From an uncultured Pelagibacteraceae bacterium (GTDB lineage Bacteria > Pseudomonadota > Alphaproteobacteria > Pelagibacterales > Pelagibacteraceae): a stretch of DNA of 49,075 nt. Positions 9,538 to 22,927 of the stretch are shown here, piece by piece. Each line of letters starts with the position of its first letter. The first letter of the stretch is position 1. The notes below the pieces were generated by a model. It saw only the letters and a program-made list of their open reading frames with translations. It was not told the origin of the DNA and ran no database searches. The translations under genes and the position numbers were made by a program. The stretch covers positions 1-49,075 of the forward strand of contig CACHWN010000008.1 of the NCBI GenBank assembly GCA_902583585.1. Direction: 5' to 3'.

Positions 9538-10193
9538 AAAAAAGACTTTTGATCTCAATAATGTTTATTTTGGTTTTAAGTACTTATAGCATTAAGGATG
9601 ATTTTAAATTAAGTGCAAAAATAAATATTAAGGAGTTAGTTATAGAAAATAATGTTCATGTCCAAGAGGAAAAAATTAGAGAAAAATTATCTTTTTTATT
9701 TGAAACAAATCTTTTTTTTTTAAAAAGGAAAGATTTGGAAAAAAAATTGAACGAAATTGATATTATTGAGAGTTTTGAGATAAAAAAAGTATATCCAAAA
9801 AAAATTAAAATTAAGATATATGAAAAAAAACCTATAGCTATTTTAATATACAAAAGAAACAAAAATTATTTTACAAAAAAAGGAGACCTCATAAATTTTT
9901 TTGAGACAGAAAAGTATGAGGACTTACCAGTAATTTTTGGTGATCAAGAAAACTTTGGAATTTTTTATGAAGAGTTGTTAAGTATTAATTTTCCAATAAA
10001 TGAAATAGAAAAGTTTTATTTTTTTGAGTCTAAAAGATGGGACATAGTGACAAAAAACAAACAAATAATTAAACTTCCTATTGATAATTATGAACAAAGT
10101 TTAAAAAATTTTATTAAAGTGAGACATTTAGATAATTTCAAAAATTTTAAAACTTTTGATTATAGAATTAATAAACAGCTCATCTTAAAGTAA
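9534..10193 (+). CDS. ftsQ: Cell division protein FtsQ
   Basis: Bitopic divisome protein. A single membrane segment (about residues 4-20) is followed by a POTRA domain recognisable from IKELVIENN, the regularly spaced charged residues, and YPKKIKIKIYEKKPIAI, then the beta domain. At 219 aa it is on the short side for alphaproteobacterial FtsQ, because it has almost no cytoplasmic N-terminal tail. The assignment also rests on its place between ddl and ftsA. Confidence 0.88.
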   Translation: MKKRLLISIMFILVLSTYSIKDDFKLSAKINIKELVIENNVHVQEEKIREKLSFLFETNLFFLKRKDLEKKLNEIDIIESFEIKKVYPKKIKIKIYEKKPIAILIYKRNKNYFTKKGDLINFFETEKYEDLPVIFGDQENFGIFYEELLSINFPINEIEKFYFFESKRWDIVTKNKQIIKLPIDNYEQSLKNFIKVRHLDNFKNFKTFDYRINKQLILK

Positions 10194-10196
10194 GTT

Positions 10197-11396
10197 ATGC
10201 AAATAAATTCTCCGCTACTTTTAATAGAGATAAACAATCTAGAATTTATCTTCTTTGTTGTTGATAAAATCACAGAGGAAAGATTTCAAATAATTCATAT
10301 AGAGTCAATTCCAATTAAGGGAAGTCTAAATGAAAAGATTTCTAATCAAGATACTATTTTTGCAAAAGTAAAGGAAAGGATTTATTTAGCAGAGAACAAA
10401 TTCAATTTAGTTTTTGAAGAAGTCATATTAATTATCGACGATTTCAATTGCTCTTTAATAAATTTATCAGGTTTTAAAAAATTGAATGGATCGCAATTAA
10501 ATAAAAATGATGTAACTTATATTTTAAATTTTTTAAAATCCGAAATAAATGAAATTGAAAATAAAAAAACTATTCTTCATATTTTCAATTCTAAATACAT
10601 TTTAGATAATACTATTTTAAATAATTTACCCATAGGACTTTTCGGAAATTTTTATTCCCAAGAATTATCTTTTTTCTTAATTAATAATAATGATTACAAA
10701 AACTTAGATAATTTTTTTATTAAATGTAATCTTAAAGTAAAAAAAATTATATCAAAAAGTTTTGTTGAAGGATCAATTATAGTCAACGATAACTTAGATT
10801 GTGAAACATTTGCAAAAGTTAAATTAGGTCAAGATTTGTCCAAAATTCTTTTTTTTGAAAACGCTGCATTAAAATATGTTGAAAATTTTGAATTTGGAAC
10901 AAACATTATTCTCAATGATATTTCTAAGATCATTGGACTTGATAAGACGGCAGTTATGAATATTTTAACTTCCCCAGATTTTTGCGATAAAAAAAAAAAA
11001 GATGACATTCTTGATCAAAAATTCTTTAAAAGTAAAAACTTTAGAAAAATTAAAAAAAAACTTATTTTTGATATAGCTAGTGCAAGAATAGAAGAGATGG
11101 TAGAGATTATATTTTCAAAAAATGTAAATTTTTCAAATTTCATTAATAAAACTAAAATACCAGTATTTATAAATATAAATGAAAAATTTAACGTCAGCTG
11201 TTTTGAAGAAGATTTTATTTCAAAATTTTCAAAAACCTCAGGGTCAATAGTAAAAGTAATAAAGAATAACGATTCAGAAAAATTTTGTGAGTCAGCACTC
11301 AAAATAGTTCAATATGGGTGGAAAAAAGAAGCTGTGCCTATTCTTCAAGAAAAAAAGTCAATTATCGGCAGAATTTTTCACAAGATCTTCAGTTAA
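10197..11396 (+). CDS. ftsA: Cell division protein FtsA
   Basis: Actin-like ATPase that anchors FtsZ to the membrane. Sequence divergence is high, but the order is right: N-terminal beta strands with SPLLLIEI, a central region of the SHS2/1C type, the later segment ASARIEEMVEIIF and a Lys-rich amphipathic tail ending in IFHKIFS that would be the membrane-targeting sequence. At 399 aa it is close to family length. The gene order ddl-ftsQ-ftsA supports it. The expected next gene, ftsZ, is not present; lpxC follows. Confidence 0.85.
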   Translation: MQINSPLLLIEINNLEFIFFVVDKITEERFQIIHIESIPIKGSLNEKISNQDTIFAKVKERIYLAENKFNLVFEEVILIIDDFNCSLINLSGFKKLNGSQLNKNDVTYILNFLKSEINEIENKKTILHIFNSKYILDNTILNNLPIGLFGNFYSQELSFFLINNNDYKNLDNFFIKCNLKVKKIISKSFVEGSIIVNDNLDCETFAKVKLGQDLSKILFFENAALKYVENFEFGTNIILNDISKIIGLDKTAVMNILTSPDFCDKKKKDDILDQKFFKSKNFRKIKKKLIFDIASARIEEMVEIIFSKNVNFSNFINKTKIPVFININEKFNVSCFEEDFISKFSKTSGSIVKVIKNNDSEKFCESALKIVQYGWKKEAVPILQEKKSIIGRIFHKIFS

Positions 11397-11421
11397 TAAT
11401 TGTTATTTTCAGAAACATTAG

Positions 11422-11451
11422 TTGTTTTAAGCACAGGCCTGGAATTATGTA
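11422..11451 (+). promoter_or_regulatory. Possible lpxC promoter
   Basis: TTGTTT at 11422-11427 and TATGTA at 11446-11451 are 18 bp apart, in the only non-coding gap (66 bp) of this part of the cluster. Predicted transcription would start 5-6 bases before the preferred lpxC ATG. This is pattern matching only. Confidence 0.35.
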
Positions 11452-11462
11452 TAAAGCATTGG

Positions 11463-12389
11463 ATGAATGAAGTTTACCAACAAACTCTAAGCGATCAATT
11501 AAACTTTTCAGGAAAAGGTTTACACACAGGTAAAATTTCTAACGTAAAAATTTTACCAGGTGTGGAGAACCAAGGCATAATTTTTAAAAGAGTTGACTTA
11601 GAAAATAATAACTTAATAAAGGCCAATTTTAGCAATGTTACTTCTGCAAAACTTTGTACAACATTACAAAATGAATTTGGAGTGCAAGTTTCTACAGTAG
11701 AACACTTGTTAGCATCACTTTATATTATAGGAATAGATAATGCAGTTATTGAAATTGACAACGTTGAAGTTCCAATAATGGACGGTTCAGCCAAAGATTT
11801 TTTAGAAATTCTCAAGAAAAAAGAAATCAAAAAGTTAAATGCAAAAAGGAAATACCTAAAAATTTTAGATAAGATTGAGTTAGTTGATGGAAAAAGAGAG
11901 ATTTCTATAGAGCCTAATGAAACTGCTTTGGAAGTTAATTTCCAATTAAACTATAAGAATAATGTAATTGGAAATCAAAAAAACTGTGTGAATTTTCAAT
12001 TCGATGATTTAACAGATATTTACCAGTCAAGAACATTCTGCCTTTTTGATGATATTGAAAAAATAAAAAAATTAGGTCTGGCTCAAGGAGGATCTTTAGA
12101 TAACGCTGTAGTTGTTAAAGATGATAAAGTTTTAAATGACGGAGGCCTAAGAAACAAAAAAGAATTTGTTAATCATAAAATTTTAGATTTGGTTGGTGAT
12201 TTTTTATTATCTGGATATAGAGTTCTGGGTAAAGTAAATTGTTATCAGGGTGGTCATGAACTAACTAACAACTTTTTAAGAAAAATTTTTAGCAAAAAAA
12301 AATCATACGAATTATTTCAACATAAAGATATAATTATTTCAAAAAAAATTAATCTAAACCAATCAACAAAAATAGCAGTCAACGCATAA
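11463..12389 (+). CDS. lpxC: UDP-3-O-acyl-N-acetylglucosamine deacetylase
   Basis: Zinc-dependent deacetylase committing to lipid A synthesis. It starts in the family style (YQQTL, then SGKGLHTG) and carries the metal ligands in STVEHLLAS (His), HKILDLVGDF (His and Asp) and the later catalytic His in GGHELTN; MDGSAKDF and QSRTFC are also family blocks. The ATG at 11463 matches the usual N-terminus. An upstream in-frame TTG at 11400 would add 21 residues that no family member should need. Its presence implies a lipopolysaccharide-bearing outer membrane. Confidence 0.95.
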   Translation: MNEVYQQTLSDQLNFSGKGLHTGKISNVKILPGVENQGIIFKRVDLENNNLIKANFSNVTSAKLCTTLQNEFGVQVSTVEHLLASLYIIGIDNAVIEIDNVEVPIMDGSAKDFLEILKKKEIKKLNAKRKYLKILDKIELVDGKREISIEPNETALEVNFQLNYKNNVIGNQKNCVNFQFDDLTDIYQSRTFCLFDDIEKIKKLGLAQGGSLDNAVVVKDDKVLNDGGLRNKKEFVNHKILDLVGDFLLSGYRVLGKVNCYQGGHELTNNFLRKIFSKKKSYELFQHKDIIISKKINLNQSTKIAVNA

Positions 12390-12437
12390 GTATTAATAAA
12401 CTCATACAATTATCAATTTTTGTGTTATTAATTATTA

Positions 12438-13265
12438 ATGGCCAGATTTCTATTAATAAGTTTAATTACTTTACTTATTTTTTCTTGTAATAAGAAAGAG
12501 TCTATCTACGAACCTTCAGCAAGAGTTGATCCTTATAAAATTTATGAAGAAGGACTCGTAGCATTTACAAATAATGATTATTTTATTGCCAGTAAGAAAT
12601 TTTCTGAAGCAGAGCTTAATTTTATCAATCCTGAGCTAGCTGCAAAGTCTTCTCTAATGGCTAGCTACTCTCTTTATGGCATTAATTTTTATAATGAGGC
12701 TATTGAAAATTTAGATAGATTCCTTAAAACTTACCCTGTAGATCAAAATATAATTTACGCACACTATCTTATAGCAATAATTTACTATGAACAAATCAAC
12801 GATGAAAAAAAAGATTTATTGCCTTTGATTCAAGCAGAGGAAAAAATCAATTTTTTTTTGAAAAAATATCCTGATTCAGAATATGCTATTGATCTCAAAT
12901 TTAAAAAAGATCTTACCCAAAACCAATTAGCAGCAAAAGAATTATATGTAGCGAAATATTATATAAGTGTTCAAAAGTGGATACCTGCGCTTAATAGATT
13001 GAAAAATATAATAGAAAAATTTGATAAAACTATTTTTGTCGAAGAAGCTTTGCATAGATTAGTTGAAATTAACTATTTTTTAGGATTAGAGGAGGAAGCA
13101 AAAAGATATGCAACTATTCTAGGCTATAATTATAATTCTAGTGAGTGGTTTAGCCAGTCTTATAAAATATTTAATAAAGACTATAAGCTACCAAAGAGTA
13201 AAAAGACCAAAATCAAAAAGGATAGTGTGCTTAAAAAGATTCTTAACAAAATTAAGTTAAATTAA
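12438..13265 (+). CDS. bamD: Outer-membrane assembly lipoprotein BamD (ComL)
   Basis: TPR-type lipoprotein of the BAM complex that inserts beta-barrel proteins. It has a lipoprotein signal (hydrophobic residues 4-14, lipobox LIFSC with Cys17) followed by repeated helical pairs with the YNEAIENLDRFLKTYP type of TPR consensus up to about residue 235, and a basic tail. At 275 aa it is normal for the family. Placement after lpxC and before ligA is the known alphaproteobacterial order, although recN, often found between bamD and ligA, is not here. Confidence 0.9.
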   Translation: MARFLLISLITLLIFSCNKKESIYEPSARVDPYKIYEEGLVAFTNNDYFIASKKFSEAELNFINPELAAKSSLMASYSLYGINFYNEAIENLDRFLKTYPVDQNIIYAHYLIAIIYYEQINDEKKDLLPLIQAEEKINFFLKKYPDSEYAIDLKFKKDLTQNQLAAKELYVAKYYISVQKWIPALNRLKNIIEKFDKTIFVEEALHRLVEINYFLGLEEEAKRYATILGYNYNSSEWFSQSYKIFNKDYKLPKSKKTKIKKDSVLKKILNKIKLN

Positions 13266-16999
<3,734 letters not shown>

Positions 17000-17012
<13 letters not shown>

Positions 17013-19045
17013 TTTAACATTTTATTTTTTCGGTATCTATCCCATCCAGGACTTCTATATTCACTTTCAAATTCAATAGAATTATCTTGATTGAACTCAA
17101 AATTATCTGCATCTGAAAAATTCATATCATTCTTTTCAACACTTTCTTCTGGTATTTCGTTAATAAATCTTGAGGGTAAAGTTTCAATCCAATCTCCATG
17201 AAATGCCCTTCTCATTGCGAAAGATAGATAAGCTTCTTTTTTAGCTCTTGTAATCCCGACGTAGGCTAATCTTCTCTCTTCCTCTAAGGCAAAATCTCCT
17301 TTTTCCTCTAATGACTTTTGGTGAGGAAATAGGCCTTCTTCCCATCCTGGCAAAAAAACAACTTCAAATTCTAATCCTTTAGCAGCATGCATAGTCATCA
17401 AATTTATTTTGGCGCCTTCCCACTCTTGATCAATGGATGTTGCAAGAGCTACATGTTCCAAAAAACTTTGAAGATTATCGTAATCTTGCATAGCTCTTAA
17501 TAACTCTTTTAAATTTTCTAGTCTATTTTCATTTTCCAAATCTTTTTTATTTTTAAGCATTGAGGAGTACCCGGACTCATCAAGAACCAATTTTAATAAA
17601 TCATAATGTTTCATTATTTGCGCATCTCCACGCCATTTTTTTATCATTTTAATTAATTGATTAAGAGAGACTTTAATTTTTGGTTTAAATTCGTTGCTTT
17701 CAGACAGTTTCAAAATAGAGTCTTCTAAACATAATTTATTTTTTTTAGCAAAAGTGTAAATTTTATTGAGTGTACTTTCACCAATCCCTCTTTTTGGAGA
17801 GCCTATTACCCTTTCAAGAGCCAAGTCATCTAATTTTTGATTGATAATTCTCAAGTAAGACACAGCGTCTTTTATTTCAGCCCTTTCATAAAACTTTATT
17901 CCGCCAAGCACTCTATACCCGATGCCTACCTGCAAAAATCTTTCCTCAAATTCTCTAGTTTGATAAATCGCTCTAACCAAAATAGAAACATCATTTAAAG
18001 AGAAATTTTTTTTAATTTTTTTTTCTATAATATCACTTATTCCTTGAGCTTCCTCTTTACCAGTTCTATAACAATTTAATTTTACAAGCTCTCCTTCACC
18101 TGCTGATGACCACAGTTTTTTACCTACTCTATTAGAATTATTTGAAATTAAATTAGAGGCTGTATCTAATATGTTTTTTGTAGATCTATAATTTTGTTCT
18201 AATTTGAATACTTTACAATTTTTATAAATTTGATCGAAAGTGAGAAAATTTTTTATCTCCGCTCCTCTCCAGCTGTATATAGATTGATCATCATCACCCA
18301 CACAGCAAATATTTTGTTTATTATTTACAAGTAGATTCAACCACTTGTTTTGAATAAAATTTGTATCTTGAAATTCATCTACTAAAATATACTTAAAATT
18401 ATTATGATATAAACTTTTAATATCTTCATGATCTTCAAAAAGCTTTACACAAAACAGAATTAAATCTCCAAAATCGAAAGCGTTTAGATCTTTTGTTTTA
18501 TTCTGGTATATTTCGTAAACTTTTAAAACTGATTTAATTATCGTGCCTGACTTTCCTAACTTTACATCTTTAGGTAAAAAACCTTTGTTTTTCCACTGAT
18601 CAATATGATACAAAATTAATTGCGGAGAAAACTTCTTTGCATCGAGATCTTCAGATTTTACAATATTTCTTATTAGTTTTTTTTGATCGTCAGTGTCTAA
18701 AATAGTAAAATTACTTTTATAGCCGAGTGCTTCAGCGTGTCTTCGTAAAAATTTTACACTAATTGAATGAAAAGTACCTAACCAGGGTATAGCATTAGAG
18801 CTGCCTTTTATATATTGCATCACTCTGCTCTGCATCTCTTTTGCTGCTTTATTTGTAAAAGTCACACATAAAATTTGATTTGCGAAAGCTTTTTTTTGAT
18901 TAATAATGTGAATTAATCTTGTAGTTAAAACTCTTGTTTTTCCCGATCCAGCTCCAGCAACTATCAAGTTAGGACCTTCAGTGCTAAGGACCGCATCTTT
19001 TTGCTCCTTGTTTAGATTTTCAATTAATTTATCAATATTATTCAT
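17000..19045 (-). CDS. uvrD: ATP-dependent DNA helicase UvrD/PcrA
   Basis: Superfamily 1 3'-5' helicase for excision and mismatch repair. The motifs are all present: GAGSGKT (31-37, Walker A), GTFHS, VDEFQDTN (Walker B), GDDDQSIYSWRGA, EQNYRS, MTMHAAKGLEFE and EERRLAYVGITRAK. The 681-aa length lacks the long C-terminal extension of some UvrD proteins, so PcrA-like naming is equally fair. It is transcribed away from the AsmA-like gene across a 44-bp gap. Confidence 0.94.
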
Positions 19046-19089
19046 AAGATAGAATTTTCATTTATATACTAGATATAAAAAGAAAAAAA

Positions 19090-20493
19090 ATGATAAATAG
19101 AATCTATAAAATAATTAACAGCAAATTTTCAAGATTTTTCAAATTTGTTTTTTTTATCCGATATTTGATTGCAATTTTTTTTGTCTCTGTAGTCCTTTTT
19201 TTAATTACCCCCTTTTTCTTTGATTATAAAAAAAAAGAGGAATTAATAAAATTAAACTTAATAAAAAGTTATAGTTTGAAAATCCAAAAAGTAGATCATA
19301 TCAAGTATAAATTTTTTCCACTTCCTCATCTTATATTAAGTAATGTAAATGGAAATCTTTATTCAGATGAAACGAAACTAAAAGCTCAAAGATTAATTTT
19401 ATACCCAAAATTATTAAGTATTTATAATTACAAAAATTTTGATTTACGAAAAATAAGATTTAATAGTAGCAAATTGGAAATAGAGTCCAGTAAATCAAGT
19501 ATGCTAATAAAAAATTTGATTAATTTGGACAAGAAGCTTTATTTTGAAGATTTAAATCTCCTAATTACTGACAAAAAAAATCAAGTCATTAATCTTAAAA
19601 AAATCAATCTATCAAATTATGGCTATAAAAAAAATAAAATACAGGGTGAGGTTTTTAATAAAAGATTTAAGATAAAGCTAAAAGACGATTTAAGTAATAT
19701 ACATTTTAAATTATTAAACACTGGTATTTCAGCAAATTTAAATTTATTTGATAAAAAGCAAGGTAATGAATTTATTGGTGAAATTAGAGGAAAGATATTA
19801 AACTCAAATATAAAATTTAATTTCATTTATGACTTAAAAAAAATTGAAATAAGTGATTTTTTTTTCAGAGGTAAAGATTTATCTTTTGATAGTGATGGAA
19901 AACTAGATTTAAAACCTTATTTTGCAATTAGTTTAAAATCTAAAATTAAAGATATTAATCCAAAAATATTTTTAGAAATAAATATTGAACAATTACTAGA
20001 TTATAAAGATTTTATAAAAAGATTAAATATAAAAAATGAAGCATTTTATATCTCAAAAAACTTTAATAGAAAGTTTATTGATGATGTTCACTTAAGTACA
20101 GATCTCTCATTTGGTAGATTAAATATTACAAAAAAATTTTCAGTCGCCCAAAGTATTATATACTGTAAAAGTGAAATAAATTTATTAGACACATTTCCAG
20201 TGCTTTATTTTAAGTGTAATATTAATTCTTCCGACAAAAAAAAATTACTTCAAAAAATAGGTATTGATTATAAAATCAAAAACGAGTCTCTTGACTTAAA
20301 TTTTATTGGTAATTTAAACATTTTAAATAATAAAATTAATTTTGACAGCATAATAATGAATAATAATTATAATGCTCCTGAGGAAGATCTAAAATATTTC
20401 AAAGATTTGTTTGAAACTACAGTGCTAGATAAAAATTTTCGAGATATATTTGAATTGCAAAGAATAAGAAGTTTTATAAAAGAAATTATTTAG
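19090..20493 (+). CDS. AsmA-like membrane-anchored protein
   Basis: Resembles the AsmA family of long periplasmic proteins linked to phospholipid transport and outer-membrane homeostasis. One N-terminal membrane segment (about 22-44) is followed by a beta-rich region. The first periplasmic stretch has the AsmA pattern: KYKFFPLPHLILSNV, then KLKAQRLILYPKLLSIYN. It is 467 aa, shorter than E. coli AsmA, and very rich in Lys, Asn and Ile. Placement is alone between uvrD (divergent) and fumC (convergent, 1-bp gap). The family call is moderate; the exact function cannot be read. Confidence 0.65.
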   Translation: MINRIYKIINSKFSRFFKFVFFIRYLIAIFFVSVVLFLITPFFFDYKKKEELIKLNLIKSYSLKIQKVDHIKYKFFPLPHLILSNVNGNLYSDETKLKAQRLILYPKLLSIYNYKNFDLRKIRFNSSKLEIESSKSSMLIKNLINLDKKLYFEDLNLLITDKKNQVINLKKINLSNYGYKKNKIQGEVFNKRFKIKLKDDLSNIHFKLLNTGISANLNLFDKKQGNEFIGEIRGKILNSNIKFNFIYDLKKIEISDFFFRGKDLSFDSDGKLDLKPYFAISLKSKIKDINPKIFLEINIEQLLDYKDFIKRLNIKNEAFYISKNFNRKFIDDVHLSTDLSFGRLNITKKFSVAQSIIYCKSEINLLDTFPVLYFKCNINSSDKKKLLQKIGIDYKIKNESLDLNFIGNLNILNNKINFDSIIMNNNYNAPEEDLKYFKDLFETTVLDKNFRDIFELQRIRSFIKEII

Positions 20494-20494
20494 T

Positions 20495-21883
20495 TTACTT
20501 CGGTTTAGTCATATGAAGTGGGTTCATAATTTTATCATACTCGTTTTCTTTAATTAATCCTGATTTAATTACTTCATGTTTTAATGTAGTTCCATTTTTG
20601 TGAGCTGATTTTGCTATATTAGCAGCTTTATCATAACCAATTTTAGGCGCAAGTGCGGTAACCAACATTAATGAATTATCTAAAAGACTCTTTATCCTTT
20701 TTTTGTTAGCTTTAATTCCTTTCACACAATAAAGTGCAAACGTTTTTGCTGAATCACTCATTATTTCTATGGATTGTAAAATATTGTGAATGATCAAAGG
20801 TTTAAAAACATTTAATTCAAAATGACCATGAGAACCTGCCATAGTAATTCCGTTATGGTTTCCAATAACTTTCACACAAACCATAGTGACGGCCTCTGAT
20901 TGTGTCGGGTTAATTTTACCAGGCATGATTGATGACCCAGGCTCGTTTGAAGGTAATATTAGTTCTCCGTAGCCAGCTCTAGGACCTGAACCTAAAAACC
21001 TAATATCATTGGCAATTTTCATTAAACAAACTGCTGTAGTATTTAAGGTACCAGAAAAATTTACAATTTCATCGTGTGCTGCTAGAGATGCAAATTTGTT
21101 TAATGATGGTTTAAAAGGAAGTTTTGTTATTCTACTAATTTCTTTGATAATTTTTTTATCAAAGTTTTTTCTAGTATTCAATCCTGTTCCTACGGCAGTT
21201 CCACCTTGTGCTAAAAAATAAATTTCTTTTAATGCAGCCTCAATTCTTAAAATACATTTATTTAATTGCGAATGATAACCAGAAAATTCTTGCCCTAATG
21301 TCAATGGAGTAGCATCTTGCAAATGTGTTCTTCCAACTTTAACAATTTTACTAAATTCTTTTGATTTTTTTTCTAATTCTTTGTTTAAAAGTTTAAGTGA
21401 TGGCAACAGTTTTTCTCTAGCTTTTAATGCAATTGCAATATGCATTGCGGTAGGAAATACGTCATTTGTTGATTGCGATTTATTTACATGGTCATTAGGA
21501 TGGATGGGTTTTTTTGAACCCATTTTCCCACCCATCATTTGTATAGCTCTGTTAGCAATAACCTCATTAACATTCATATTTGTTTGGGTTCCCGAACCTG
21601 TTTGCCATACTTTTAAAGGAAAATGTTTATCGTGCTTTCCTTTAATAACTTCTTCTGAAGCTTTAATTATATATTTACTTAATTTGGTGTCTAAATCTCT
21701 ATTTTTTGCATTAACAATTGCGGCCGCTTTTTTTATAATTGCGATTGAGTGGATAACTAATGGCCTAACTAAAAAATCACCAATATTAAAATACTTATTT
21801 GATCTTTCCGTTGATGCCCCCCAATACTTATCACCAGGAACCTTTATTTTTCCAATGCTGTCGATTTCTATTCTGTATTTCAT
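20495..21883 (-). CDS. fumC: Class II fumarate hydratase
   Basis: Converts fumarate and malate in the TCA cycle. The family blocks are clear: [59 protein letters not shown], and the signature [12 protein letters not shown] choose the ATG at 21883 (462 aa), since the protein then begins [16 protein letters not shown] as in homologues. The frame stays open to 21907 but the additional eight residues have no support. The gene is transcribed away from the pyrophosphohydrolase gene. Confidence 0.96.
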   Translation of the reverse strand: MKYRIEIDSIGKIKVPGDKYWGASTERSNKYFNIGDFLVRPLVIHSIAIIKKAAAIVNAKNRDLDTKLSKYIIKASEEVIKGKHDKHFPLKVWQTGSGTQTNMNVNEVIANRAIQMMGGKMGSKKPIHPNDHVNKSQSTNDVFPTAMHIAIALKAREKLLPSLKLLNKELEKKSKEFSKIVKVGRTHLQDATPLTLGQEFSGYHSQLNKCILRIEAALKEIYFLAQGGTAVGTGLNTRKNFDKKIIKEISRITKLPFKPSLNKFASLAAHDEIVNFSGTLNTTAVCLMKIANDIRFLGSGPRAGYGELILPSNEPGSSIMPGKINPTQSEAVTMVCVKVIGNHNGITMAGSHGHFELNVFKPLIIHNILQSIEIMSDSAKTFALYCVKGIKANKKRIKSLLDNSLMLVTALAPKIGYDKAANIAKSAHKNGTTLKHEVIKSGLIKENEYDKIMNPLHMTKPK

Positions 21884-21943
21884 ATTTGATTCTTTGATAT
21901 AATACACTTTTATTAATCAATTATAAAACACAAAGGATAAAAA

Positions 21944-22315
21944 ATGACAAATTTTGAAAGTGTTAGAAAATTTATGGAAACTTTCGGCCAAGAAGTAAAG
22001 AAAAAACCAGGGTTTCCAAATGATAAAACTACCTCATTAAGATACAATTTGATAAATGAAGAACTTGAGGAATTGAAAGACGCAATTAGTAAAAAAGATA
22101 TCAAAGAAGTTGCAGATGCATTGACTGATATACTATACGTAACTTATGGGGCAGGACATGCTTTTGGAATTAATCTTGATAAATGTTTTGTAGAAGTCCA
22201 AAGTTCTAATATGAGTAAATTAGGTGAAGATGGAAAACCAATTTATAATGATAAAGGAAAAGTTATGAAAGGTCCTAACTATTTTAAACCAGATTTAAAT
22301 AAATTCGTTGCATAA
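21944..22315 (+). CDS. MazG-like nucleoside triphosphate pyrophosphohydrolase
   Basis: A 123-aa all-alpha NTP-pyrophosphatase-type protein. It contains the metal-binding helices typical of the superfamily: EELEELKDAI (E-x-x-E) and EVADALTDILYV (E-x-x-D). The C-terminal part KLGEDGKPIYNDKGKVMKGP matches the phosphohydrolase branch that resembles phosphoribosyl-ATP pyrophosphohydrolase. Likely role: cleaving non-canonical or surplus NTPs; the substrate cannot be told from sequence. A purine-rich AAAGGA lies 8 bp before the ATG. Confidence 0.8.
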   Translation: MTNFESVRKFMETFGQEVKKKPGFPNDKTTSLRYNLINEELEELKDAISKKDIKEVADALTDILYVTYGAGHAFGINLDKCFVEVQSSNMSKLGEDGKPIYNDKGKVMKGPNYFKPDLNKFVA

Positions 22316-22395
22316 TGAAAAAAAATTATCACTGGATACTTCTTGGGATCGCGTTAGGATTAGTAATTTATTTAGTAGATAAATACATTTTTTAA
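22315..22395 (+). CDS. Putative 26-aa single-pass membrane protein
   Basis: ATG overlaps the TAA of the pyrophosphohydrolase gene (TAATG). The product begins MKKNYHWILLGIALGLVIYL and ends DKYIF: two lysines, a hydrophobic helix of about 15 residues, then a charged end. It fills most of the gap between its neighbours. I know no family; the coupled start and membrane-protein composition are the only support. Confidence 0.4.
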   Translation: MKKNYHWILLGIALGLVIYLVDKYIF

Positions 22396-22412
22396 TTACA
22401 TTTTTATTTATA

Positions 22413-22748
22413 ATGAATATTATTAATAATTTGTTTGTCTATGGAACTCTCCAAAAAGGAAAACAACATGAAAGTATTTTAAAAAACCTGAAAGGCAGCT
22501 GGAAAAAAGGATATGTTAAAGGAAATCTTTTTAACATAAGTTCAGGTACAAATTACGGCTATCCAGCTATCAAGTTAAACAAAAAAGGATCAAAGATTTA
22601 TGGTATGATTTTCCATTCTAAAGAATTAAAAAAAAGTTTAAATAAGATTGATCAGTTTGAGGGCAGTAACTATAAAAGAGTTATTTCGAAAGTTTTTAAT
22701 GTAAATGACGGAACTAAAACTGAGTCATATATATATGTTGTAAAATAA
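22413..22748 (+). CDS. Gamma-glutamylcyclotransferase-like (AIG2/GGCT fold) protein
   Basis: Small enzyme of the GGCT/AIG2 family, which form pyroglutamate or handle gamma-glutamylamines. The start NLFVYGTLQKGKQHE is the substrate-loop signature (YGTLxxG), KIYGMIF is the second strand, and KIDQFEG contains the catalytic Glu position; it ends with SYIYVVK. At 111 aa it is complete. This is the last chromosomal gene before the left att repeat, 8 bp past its stop. The true substrate is unknown. Confidence 0.8.
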   Translation: MNIINNLFVYGTLQKGKQHESILKNLKGSWKKGYVKGNLFNISSGTNYGYPAIKLNKKGSKIYGMIFHSKELKKSLNKIDQFEGSNYKRVISKVFNVNDGTKTESYIYVVK

Positions 22749-22756
22749 ATTTAAGA

Positions 22757-22770
22757 AGGGGCGTTCTGTT
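22757..22770. repeat. att copy 1: left boundary of cassette array
   Basis: AGGGGCGTTCTGTT, identical to the last 14 bases (on this strand) of the tmRNA coding piece at 31513-31526. It sits 9 bp after the GGCT stop. To its right the tmRNA match stops (TCTCGTCCC instead of GCCAGGTGCC), so this copy carries only the shared core; the right side belongs to cassette 1. Confidence 0.8.
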
Positions 22771-22817
22771 TCTCGTCCCTTGATTAATAATATACAGAAT
22801 ATAACACTTTTTCAAAA

Positions 22818-22883
22818 ACTTCGTGTAAAACTTCGTGTAGTGTTTTGCTCATTTTGCAGATTTCTTGACTTTCAACTGCGTGT
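22818..22883 (+). repeat. Left terminal iterons of cassette 1
   Basis: ACTTCGTGT at 22818-22826 and 22830-22838 (12-bp period), with a diverged third copy ACTGCGTGT at 22875-22883. The same exact pair recurs at the other end of the cassette. Probable protein-binding (arm-type) sites. Confidence 0.7.
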
Positions 22884-22927
22884 AATTCTTTCTTAATTTA
22901 TTATGAAATGCTAATCTACGTGAAAAT

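Noticed and set aside
11400-11462. N-terminal extension of lpxC from a TTG
   Set aside because: The added residues match nothing in LpxC, and the region reads like a promoter. The ATG at 11463 gives the normal N-terminus.
21381-21902. A long plus-strand ORF (173 codons) opposite fumC
   Set aside because: It is the mirror of a well-supported fumC coding sequence; its hydrophobic product is a by-product of the antisense frame.
21884-21907. Eight extra N-terminal codons of fumC
   Set aside because: The internal ATG at 21883 gives the family start, and the upstream part lies in the divergent promoter gap.
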